A stretch of 64,000 bases of DNA from Nitrosospira sp. Nsp14. GTDB taxonomy: Bacteria > Pseudomonadota > Gammaproteobacteria > Burkholderiales > Nitrosomonadaceae. Below are positions 8,595 through 16,087 of the stretch, in pieces; within the stretch, counting starts at the first letter, position 1; every line of letters begins with the position of its first letter. Under the pieces are notes generated by a model. It ran no database searches, had not been told where the DNA came from, and saw nothing but the letters and a program-made list of their open reading frames with translations. The position numbers and the translations under genes were made by a program. The stretch spans positions 1-64,000 of the forward strand of contig NZ_FOPV01000009.1 in assembly GCF_900113575.1 (NCBI RefSeq). Reading direction: 5' to 3'.

Positions 8595-9276
8595 GGCCCA
8601 GTGCCCCCACGCTGACGATATCGCAAGTCAACTGGCACAATGCCTGCCGGGCCGGCCGCGGGTCGGCCTTCAAGGCGGCGATTAAATGAAGCATATCCTG
8701 CTCTTCATCCACGTCGAAACTCTGCGCAAGCGTGGCAAGAGACTGTCCAGCCGCTTGGCAGCAGTCGGCCAGCGCCGACCCCAGATGCGATGTGCTCCAC
8801 GGCAGCGCGTCCAGCATCGGCCAACTGCGGCGGCTCCCCATCAACACGACGCCGCCATCGGCAGCAGGCTTCAAAACAGTATCATGGTTCAGCAAAGCCT
8901 CCCGCGCCGCCGCGTAGTCGGCTGCCACCAGCGCGGGCGCGTCGCTGCCGATGTAAATCAGGTGTTCCAGCCCCCGTTCGCGCAGGCTATGGTCCACTGC
9001 GTTTAGCCGCTGTCCCAGATTGCCCTCGATTTGGGGGATGATATGAATTCTTGGCTGTAACTGGGGTAATAAGGAAGCGGCCCAGGCGTAATTGGAGGCG
9101 TGCGCTGGCGCGATGACCACCGGACCCGGCCATTCGCGCGCATCCTCCAGCGCACAGGCGAGCAATGCCTCGGCAATGCGCCTGGCTCCTTCCTGTCCCA
9201 CGCTCGCGGCCAGCCGTTGCTTGGCGATGCCCAATGTTGGCCGTTTGCATACCAATACCAAAACAAGCTCAGTCAT
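8581..9276 (-). CDS. Arsenosugar-type nucleotidyltransferase-fold glycosyltransferase (TIGR04282/DUF2064-like)
   Basis: This is the first gene of the arsenic-Pst operon. The 231-residue product belongs to the DUF2064 family: it begins with a hydrophobic strand and KxPxxGxxKxRL-type motif (KRPTLGIAKQRLA), has the acidic motif YIGSDAPAL (residues about 113-121) and the PAADGGVVLMG loop (residues about 147-157). Members resemble MobA/CofC-like nucleotidyltransferases and are found beside TIGR04283 proteins in arsenosugar loci. The ATG at 9276 is the first in the frame. The promoter should lie just upstream, between 9277 and about 9400, but no clear -35/-10 or ArsR-type palindrome could be identified. 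Confidence 0.82.
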   Translation of the reverse strand: MTELVLVLVCKRPTLGIAKQRLAASVGQEGARRIAEALLACALEDAREWPGPVVIAPAHASNYAWAASLLPQLQPRIHIIPQIEGNLGQRLNAVDHSLRERGLEHLIYIGSDAPALVAADYAAAREALLNHDTVLKPAADGGVVLMGSRRSWPMLDALPWSTSHLGSALADCCQAAGQSLATLAQSFDVDEEQDMLHLIAALKADPRPARQALCQLTCDIVSVGALGHAQV

Positions 9277-9570
9277 GACGCTGCAGGTGCGTAGCGTAGT
9301 ATTTGAACGATAGGATTTGCTGACTAGACAGCATGGCCATCTTTTGCGCCACCGTTAGCGCTTACATTGCTGACGTCCCCGCGTATCACGAGATTGCCTC
9401 CGCGCTTATAACGTTAGCAGTTCGCGGTCTTGCCCTTTGTAATTACATCATAGACAGCATTTGATCGTGAAGCACTAGATTTTTTTGAAACCGCTGTGCC
9501 GCATGGCGGTATTTGTCAGGAACGAGCACGATAAGTGCGTAACCGCCTGTGACTCACCTCGTCGTACGGC
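9277..9570. other. Intergenic region upstream of the arsenosugar operon
   Basis: No gene is supported here. The segment must hold the minus-strand promoter for the operon starting at 9276, but I could not identify an ArsR-type or Pho-type operator with confidence. It borders the structured segment that begins near 9571. Confidence 0.4.
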
Positions 9571-9800
9571 TGAATAGTGGACGATACTTCGCGACAATTG
9601 GGGAAACACTACTCTCAGTCCTAAGGTTACCCAACGAAGGTAGAGGGTACTGGCGGCTCGGGCGGCCTCCGTGAGGGAGACGCCTATAAGTGGGTTCCGC
9701 TGAAAGCGGAAGCATTTTGCAGAAAGAATACGGCGTTCAAGTCCCTCGACAGAACGGCACCGACATTTACTGCCGGCAACGGACGAGGGGTAAAAACGTG
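9571..9800 (+). ncRNA. HEARO/OMEGA-like structured RNA segment (relic)
   Basis: This non-coding segment is dense in stems that can form on the plus strand. Examples are tagtg 9575-9579 with cacta 9607-9611, ctcc 9667-9670 with ggag 9676-9679, a perfect 7-bp hairpin 9695-9711 with a gaa loop, and ccctcg 9743-9748 with cgaggg 9784-9789 enclosing cggca 9755-9759 with tgccg 9771-9775. A competing stem, aggggtaa 9786-9793 with ttacccct 9816-9823, could form a pseudoknot or switch. A broken IscB-like start follows directly, which is the order of the HNH-endonuclease-associated (HEARO) RNA and its gene. The identification is from pattern and context, not a covariance search. Confidence 0.5.
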
Positions 9801-9872
9801 TTCATTCCACAGGTCTTACCCCTGTCCGCGCCGTATTGTCTGCTTCTGGATCGAATCAGGATAGGGAACTGC
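9795..9872 (+). pseudogene. Degenerate IscB-like N-terminus (RRXRR-type), frameshifted
   Basis: Starting at the GTG at 9798 the frame reads NVFIPQVLP, like the first residues of HEARO-linked IscB proteins (NVFVPV...P). After a one-base shift near 9822 the next frame reads PCPRRIVCFWIESG (about 9820-9861) before a stop at 9862. The motif resembles the RARxWIESGKA segment that follows MP in these proteins. A second stop follows at 9874. Everything downstream (the arginine-rich bridge helix, RuvC and HNH domains) is missing, because the PEP-CTERM gene begins there on the opposite strand. This looks like the truncated remains of an IscB gene; the similarity is short, so confidence is moderate. 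Confidence 0.4.
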
Positions 9873-10680
9873 GTGACATGAAACCGAGCAAACCCAAACC
9901 TGCAAGAAACATGGCGTAGGTTTCTGGCTCCGGCACAACGGCAATGCTGAAACTGCCACTCAGCAAGGCCCCTGCTTCAACAAGCGTATAGGGCGAAGCG
10001 TTGGGGGCAAGATAAGCATTCTCAAGGCTGGCGCCCGTAAGCATAAAACTGCTGAAGCTGAGTTCCTCGCCGACGACGCCCGCGAAGCTGAAACTCACCG
10101 GTTGATCGCCTCCTTGCTGCACGTCCCATAGATATTCCCCAACCACGTCATTGCCCCGGGAGACGGACAGGCCAAGCCCGAGACAGCCGCCGCTTACCAT
10201 GCTATGTACATCGTAGAGCGCGCTGGCATCCCCCGCGAAGCTGACTTGTACGGCAGAACCATTGGCTTCCCCAAGGCCAGCCACTATTGTGAGGGTCGCC
10301 GCAGTAAGATCAATGAAAGCGTCCTGCTGATGACTGGGAACATTGAGTCCACCGCTCGACGCCGCGCTCAACGAGTGGCTAAGGGTCATTGTCAGGTCCA
10401 TGCTCGCCACCGAAAAACTCAGGAACGCATCCGTGGCGTAGCTATGCTCCAGCAAACCGCCGGTTAAGGAAGCGTTATATAGATTGGCGCCAAACAGAGC
10501 CACGTCGCTCCATGCCGGGGATAAATCCGTTACGGCGTCACTGACGCTGTCGCCGTTCGTCGCGGCGCTATAGCCACCCGTCGCCAGATAATCGACCCGT
10601 TCGAAATAGGCAGCGTGTGCGCCGGCGCTTAACCCCGCCATGAACAGGCCGGCCAGCAGGGGTTGGACCCTGGTTTTCAT
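9856..10680 (-). CDS. PEP-CTERM sorting-domain protein
   Basis: This 274-residue exported protein has a signal peptide (residues 1-23, ending SAGAHA) and a beta-rich body without a recognised domain. A C-terminal PEP-CTERM signal follows: VPEPETYAMF, a hydrophobic stretch GLGLLGF, then a short tail. Proteins of this kind are cleaved and anchored or exported by exosortase in bacteria that make extracellular polysaccharide. The tail is SRSSLS with a single arginine, whereas most signals end in several basic residues. The last four to five codons lie in the IscB-relic DNA, so the original tail may have been replaced. No strong ribosome binding site precedes the ATG. Confidence 0.8.
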   Translation of the reverse strand: MKTRVQPLLAGLFMAGLSAGAHAAYFERVDYLATGGYSAATNGDSVSDAVTDLSPAWSDVALFGANLYNASLTGGLLEHSYATDAFLSFSVASMDLTMTLSHSLSAASSGGLNVPSHQQDAFIDLTAATLTIVAGLGEANGSAVQVSFAGDASALYDVHSMVSGGCLGLGLSVSRGNDVVGEYLWDVQQGGDQPVSFSFAGVVGEELSFSSFMLTGASLENAYLAPNASPYTLVEAGALLSGSFSIAVVPEPETYAMFLAGLGLLGFMSRSSLS

Positions 10681-10711
10681 TATATTTTTACCCGGCTTAT
10701 TTCAGCTATGC

Positions 10712-12678
10712 TCATTGACGTATTATGCGGTTTTGCGGTCCGGGGACGACGCCGGTAGGATTAGCCATCAGGTAGGCTTCCAGCGCATCGGTATCCACTG
10801 CGCCCCCCAAACGGTTCGTGCCCTCACGCAATACGGTGAAGGTGCCGCCGCCGTCCGCGAGGAAGCTGTTGACGGTGACACGGTAGCTTGCGGACGGGCT
10901 TATCGCGGCGCCATCGATCATGACCGAGCGGGGCACCACGTAATTGTGTCCACGTACCGAGTTGGTGAATTGCGCCCCTTCGGCTTCATCCAGATTGCGG
11001 TTAAGTGGCAGCGGGAAAGTATGTGCGTAGGTGAAGCCATTCGATACCTGGAGAATCCGCGGGAAGGGCTGCGCAGTGCCCCATTGCTGCTCAAGCAGTG
11101 CATAGAGTTGCGCACCAGTCAGGGTCATGGTCACCAGCGAATTGCCAAAAGGCTGCACGGTAAAGGCTTCGCCATAGGTGACGGTGCCATCCACCTTGCC
11201 CGGAGCGGAGAATGGCAGGTCAGCCCGGATACCGCCGGGGTTCATGAACGCTACCACCGCGCTACCCGTACCGGCGCTTCGGGTCGCTGCAAGCTGTGCG
11301 TCGGCGATCACGTCACCCAGCGCCGATTCGCCGGAGTTGTTGTTATCGCGGGCGATGGTTGCCGTAATGTTGCCGATCACGCGCGTTGCGGGCATAGCTG
11401 ACAGGGCGGCATAATGGTCGACCAATTCCAGCAGGCTGGGGTCCTGCACCACGGCACTGGTGCTGCTGCCGACATTGATGTTGTTGGCACTGACAGCGAC
11501 AACATCCTTGCTGCGGGTGTCTATAATCATGTCGACGTCGCTCAGCACACGAGCATATTGACCCGCTGAGGTTACACGCACCGACTGATCCGCGGAGTTG
11601 TTAATGAGGCAGTTATAAACCTTATGGGTATGTCCGGAGATCACAAGATCCACTTCCGTGTGAAGTCGATTGACGATATCCAAGATGGGTCCCGATAGGC
11701 CAGTGCAATTGCCTCCCTCCAGGGTGGGAAAACCGCCTTCGTGAATCAGCACGACTATCGCTTCGATACCTTGTGCCTTGAGCTGCGGAATCATCGCATT
11801 GACGGTATCCGTTTCATCGTGAAATTCCAGACCGGCAACGCCTGAGGGTGACACAATAGTCGGCGTGCCCTCCAGCGTCATGCCGATGAAGGCGACTTTG
11901 ATGCCCGGAAAGCTCTTGATGCCTACCCCGGGGAAGAGCGTGCTGTTGGTAGCGCTATCCACCACGTTGGCCGCCAGGAACTTGAATTCTGCGCCACGAG
12001 ATACACCTTCCTTCAGGTCGGCGGGAAGGCCTTTTCCGTGTACGGGTCGGTTGGATGATTGCCGCCATTCTGCATGCGCAGCAACTCAGTCTTGCCTTCG
12101 TCGAACTCGGTTGCCAACGGCGTTGAAGTCGACGCCAATGCGGTTCATCGCTTCTATGGTGGGCTCATCCTTGAACAGCGCAGAGGTAAGGGGACTTGCG
12201 CCAATCAGATCTCCCGCTGAGACGACGGCATGCGACTCATTGGCAAGCTCTCAATTCCTTGATCGTCGTGGCAAAACGGGCGACGCCAGGATTGCTGGAA
12301 GAGCCTTCGCCCGATTTAATATTGCCGTGAAAGTCGTTGAAAGCTATCAGCTTGATCTTCAGAGTTGTTCCAACGCCAGATTTCAGGGCACCGACCATGA
12401 GCCTATTGCGTTCTACAGCCGTGATTTTGCGTTGCTTGAACAGATCGAAGCTAACTTTTGACGCGTGGGTGAGGAATGCCTGCTGGCTACCCCAGGGTTG
12501 CTCGTCTTTGATGAGATCATCGATCGTACAGACGCCATCGACCGCCCGGTTGGCGACCTCGGTATCGTAATTGCCGAACGCAACCGTGGGGGGATGTATC
12601 AGGTGTCGTGCAGGCGCCATGCGCCAGCGTTGGAATAAAGGCAGCCAGCAGCGCTGCCAAAAATGCCTTTTTGTTCAT
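10712..12678 (-). pseudogene. Secreted 5'-nucleotidase/metallophosphoesterase, broken by several frameshifts
   Basis: The gene once encoded a signal peptide (MNKKAFLAALLAAF...), an N-terminal domain with CTIDDLI and KVSFDL motifs, a metallophosphoesterase domain (LIAFNDFHGN, later SGHTHKVYN) and a 5'-nucleotidase C-terminal domain (NPGGIRADLPF). The ATG at 12678 has a GGAG ribosome binding site. Reading needs at least four frame changes: in a run of six G at 12588-12593, near 12240, near 12108 (2 bases lost inside the metal-binding GNHEFD motif) and near 12030-12050. The last 417 residues remain open from 11965. Intact relatives hydrolyse nucleotides outside the cell and release phosphate. 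Sequencing error is possible, but neighbouring genes are intact. Confidence 0.85.
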
Positions 12679-12710
12679 TCGGTAGCTCCACCGTTCGTTA
12701 AAGTCGGCCA

Positions 12711-15700
12711 TCAATCGGCATCCCCCGCACCGACGCCGGAGGCTTGGGCGGCAACCATGAGCTTGCTGCGCTCAGCGGCAGTGATCTTCTTCTGTTTGAG
12801 CAGATCAAAACTTACTTTCGATACATGGGCGAGGAAGGCGGTCTGGCTGATCCATGCCTGCTCGTCCAGTATCAAGTCATCAATGGTGCAACCTTTGTCG
12901 ATCACGCGGTTGACAACCCCGCTGCTGGCGTTGCCCAGGACTACGATGGGCGACGCGTCAGGACTGGTGCAAGTACCGAGCGGCGCCAGCTTCAGGCCGA
13001 CGATAACCGGGTCGTGGTCGGAATTGCGGAAAGGATCGGGGGCGAACAGGCTATTGATCTGCGCGGGCGTCTTGAAGTTAGTGTTATAGTCGAGCACATT
13101 CGGCTCATCCGCATTGACGTGCCATTCTGCTACGCTCACCACCTGAGATGCCAGGGAAGGCGTCGCCAAAGCATGATCGAGATAACCCCACTGACCATCG
13201 AAAACGTAGCTGTACGCGTCCAGCCCGCGGTAGGCTTCGGTTAGATTCACCCAGCCATTGCTCGTGAATGCCCTCACCGGATCTTCCTTGGCGTATGCAT
13301 TGAGGTCGCCAATGATCAGGACGTCCGGATCCGCCGTGTCGGTGGGATTGCTAGCCAACCAGCTTCGAAGCTCGTTCGCGGCATTCAGTCTCACGGCATT
13401 GCAATTGCCCTGACCGTCGCCAGCGTCTGGCGCGTCACAGGCGCTGCCTTTGCTCTTGAAATGATTCACTACCGCGATGAAACGTTCTCCATCCCCGGCA
13501 TCACCGATCTGCTGAAAAGACTGCGCCAGCGCCGGACGATTGCGGGGGGCACTATCGCCCCCACTCTGGAATGCCGCACTGTTGAGCGCGGAAGTCGTCC
13601 CCACTAGCGCAAGCTTTGCCGGACGATAGATAAAGCCGACCTTGATAGCATCGGTACCCAACGCATTGGTCTGCCCGGTGCGGGCATCGACATCCACAAT
13701 GTCATAATTGCCGGGCATGGTTGCGGCGTTCAGGGCAGCCACCAAATTGCGAATCGCGCTGTTGCCGCCGTAGCCGTCATTCTCGATCTCGATCAGACCG
13801 ACAATATCGGCTTCCATCTCCACGAGGGCGGCGATGGTCTTCGCCTGCTGACGGGTAAACTCTTCGCTGTTCTCGGCGCCACGACAATCCATCGGACTGC
13901 CCGATACGCCTCCAGTGCACTCGCCGAAGCTATTGAAATAGTTCAATACATTCATGCCTGCGACGCGCAGCGTACCGCCCACGTTGGGACTGAACTCCGG
14001 TCTTGGGTTTTCGGTATGGAACTCGGGCATGCTGGCGGCCAGCGCATTGACCGGCCGCACCCGCCAGGCGTTACCGCTGGCAGCGTTACCGCTCCAGGCG
14101 TACGTCATGACGCCCACGATACCGGTGGCAGAATCTCCACCGCGCAGCGTGTTGACTGCCGACAGGGGCTGAGCATTGCGCGCAAACACGATCGGATCGG
14201 GGTTTTGACCGTTCGATCCATCGTCAAGGATGATGCGGTTGAGATTGTTCTGTGCCTGTACCGCCAGCGCGGCCGCGCCGGGTAGGGCGACATTCGTCGG
14301 CTGCGGCAGACGCGCGCTGGATGACAGTACGACCTGACCGAAACGTCCCAACTGGAAGTGCTCGGTGACATACAGGATTTGCGGCAGGCGCACCACCATC
14401 CCCTCGTAACGCTCGAAGTCCTCGCTCGACGCCATGGGCAACATTACATCCACCGGCGCCACGCTTCCGGTGCCGCACTGCTGAATACTGGTCGCGCTTA
14501 GCTGCGTCTGGTTCTGAAATTCTCCAACAGTGCCGGTAACGCGAACAACCTGACCCAATTGGACGCTATCGTTGTTACCATTGAAAACAAATACCGCGTC
14601 CGAGGTGGTGGAGTCGTTATCGCCGACAAGATCCTGCAGGTAGAAGCCGCGCAGCGCGGGCGAAGGTCCCTCGTAGTCCCCCACGACTACGCCCTTGGTT
14701 GTCACCACGCCGCTAAGGGGCGTGGCGCTTCCGCTCCCCTGAATCAGAAAGGCCGCCGTGTAGGGCCCGTCACATCCCGTCTCCGTTCCCGCAACGCTGA
14801 AGCTGGCGGTGTAGTTGGCCGCCATCGAATCGGGCCCATCTGCCGTGTCCTGATCGGTCACACTGGCGCCCACAACCGTCAGCGTGCAGGTCTCACCTGC
14901 CATGAAATCGTCAACCGGGTCCAGCGTGAGATTAGAAGCGCCACCGCTGGTTATTGCGGTCTTCATACCACTGCTCGAACAGCTCAATGAATACCAGCTG
15001 CCACTAACATTTACCGGCTCGGAAAAGTTGACTGTCACGCTGGCATCCGCCGCCACCCCCGCCGCCGCATTGGCGGGCACGGTGCTGGCCACAACCGGGG
15101 CCGTATCGCCCCCATTAGTGCCGCCCTCATACGCAGCCAGATCGGAGAAGTCGTCGGCGGCAAAACCTTCCCACTCCAGCGCCGGATTGAAGGCGTCGTT
15201 GGGGTTGGTGTCCCCCTCCGTCACAACCGACTTTCGGCGCAATGTGTTGTCTTGCGTGCTGACCAGGCCACTGCCCCATTCGCTACCGGGATCAACGCCG
15301 ACCTGGCCGATGGAATCGACCACGGCTGTTCCCTTGACCAGCACCAGCGCATCGTCGCCGTTGTACCAGCTTGAGGTGTCTGTCTGGTCAGCCTTGCTGA
15401 GTATCGCCGCGGATGCGCTGCCATGCGCGAGCACGAAGACCCCGCCGGCGGGCACTGTCCCATTCAGGCTGATTGTCAACCCAGGTGTAGCCGACCCATT
15501 AAAATATATTCTTAAACCATATCGGCCGGCAGCCAGGTCAACGTTGGACGCCGTACCATTGAATAACTCAATTGCCTTGTTGTTGCTGCTGCCCTCGATA
15601 TACTCGGAAATGTATAGGTCCGTAGCCGCCATTGCTGCGGAGCCAGCCGTACATGCCAAACCCACAATCATGGTCAGCGCCAGCCTGCGCAAGCGACCAA

Positions 15701-15728
15701 AATAAATAAATACGTTATCCAGCCTCAT
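12711..15728 (-). CDS. ExeM/NucH-family extracellular endonuclease with lamin-tail and Ig-like domains
   Basis: This 1005-residue secreted nuclease starts at 15728, where GGGGAGAG provides a ribosome binding site and a signal peptide ends in SAAMA. The order is: lamin-tail domain (LYISEYIEGSSNNKAIELFNG region, residues about 36-170), an SbsA-type Ig-like domain (VASTVPANAAAGVAADASV, about 210-310), a nuclease OB-like region (about 320-560), and an endonuclease/exonuclease/phosphatase domain (VAGMNVLNYFNSF, IIGDLNAYAKEDP, NSDHDPVIV, about 590-900). The C-terminal 80 residues repeat the domain found at the N-terminus of the broken nucleotidase next to it. The likely job is degrading extracellular DNA or RNA for phosphate and nucleosides. 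Confidence 0.88.
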   Translation of the reverse strand: MRLDNVFIYFGRLRRLALTMIVGLACTAGSAAMAATDLYISEYIEGSSNNKAIELFNGTASNVDLAAGRYGLRIYFNGSATPGLTISLNGTVPAGGVFVLAHGSASAAILSKADQTDTSSWYNGDDALVLVKGTAVVDSIGQVGVDPGSEWGSGLVSTQDNTLRRKSVVTEGDTNPNDAFNPALEWEGFAADDFSDLAAYEGGTNGGDTAPVVASTVPANAAAGVAADASVTVNFSEPVNVSGSWYSLSCSSSGMKTAITSGGASNLTLDPVDDFMAGETCTLTVVGASVTDQDTADGPDSMAANYTASFSVAGTETGCDGPYTAAFLIQGSGSATPLSGVVTTKGVVVGDYEGPSPALRGFYLQDLVGDNDSTTSDAVFVFNGNNDSVQLGQVVRVTGTVGEFQNQTQLSATSIQQCGTGSVAPVDVMLPMASSEDFERYEGMVVRLPQILYVTEHFQLGRFGQVVLSSSARLPQPTNVALPGAAALAVQAQNNLNRIILDDGSNGQNPDPIVFARNAQPLSAVNTLRGGDSATGIVGVMTYAWSGNAASGNAWRVRPVNALAASMPEFHTENPRPEFSPNVGGTLRVAGMNVLNYFNSFGECTGGVSGSPMDCRGAENSEEFTRQQAKTIAALVEMEADIVGLIEIENDGYGGNSAIRNLVAALNAATMPGNYDIVDVDARTGQTNALGTDAIKVGFIYRPAKLALVGTTSALNSAAFQSGGDSAPRNRPALAQSFQQIGDAGDGERFIAVVNHFKSKGSACDAPDAGDGQGNCNAVRLNAANELRSWLASNPTDTADPDVLIIGDLNAYAKEDPVRAFTSNGWVNLTEAYRGLDAYSYVFDGQWGYLDHALATPSLASQVVSVAEWHVNADEPNVLDYNTNFKTPAQINSLFAPDPFRNSDHDPVIVGLKLAPLGTCTSPDASPIVVLGNASSGVVNRVIDKGCTIDDLILDEQAWISQTAFLAHVSKVSFDLLKQKKITAAERSKLMVAAQASGVGAGDAD

Positions 15729-15982
15729 GTGGTCTCTCCCCGGAAATGATAGCGGCAGCAAATGACGCGCAGTAGCTTCGCGGGGTAGAGAGGGCGCGTT
15801 ACACGCCTTCAATCGGATAATTGGCGGAAAATAGTCTGAAAGGGCTCTGAAGGAGAGGATCTTCAGCCACATCAGTAGGCTTCTCGGAGGAGAAGGCGGG
15901 TGGACCGATATTCTCACTGAAATGGTAGCAGAGCATCGCGGCGCGTCGGTCTAAACCGATACAACCATTCCACTCCACTCTG

Positions 15983-16070
15983 CCCCATCCAACCTCGACA
16001 CGTTTCAACCGCGCAAGGGATGCAGCATCGGCGCCGATTGCTTAACAAGCGAGGTTGGATCAGGATGGGG
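15983..16070. repeat. Nested inverted repeat between the nuclease and asparagine-synthase-like genes
   Basis: An 11-bp perfect inverted repeat (atccaacctcg 15987-15997, cgaggttggat 16050-16060) is extended by ccccat 15983-15988 and atgggg 16065-16070. The 52-base interior holds a perfect 12-bp palindrome, atcggcgccgat. It lies just past the stop of the minus-strand gene ending at 16088, but no run of T follows, so a simple intrinsic terminator is doubtful. The rest of 15729-16087 shows no gene. Confidence 0.6.
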
Positions 16071-16087
16071 ATGAAGCCCAATTAATA

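Noticed and set aside
9541-9850. Group II intron or tmRNA for the structured segment
   Set aside because: No domain V-like hairpin, no reverse transcriptase, no tRNA-like ends or tag reading frame; the IscB-like start next to it fits a HEARO element better.
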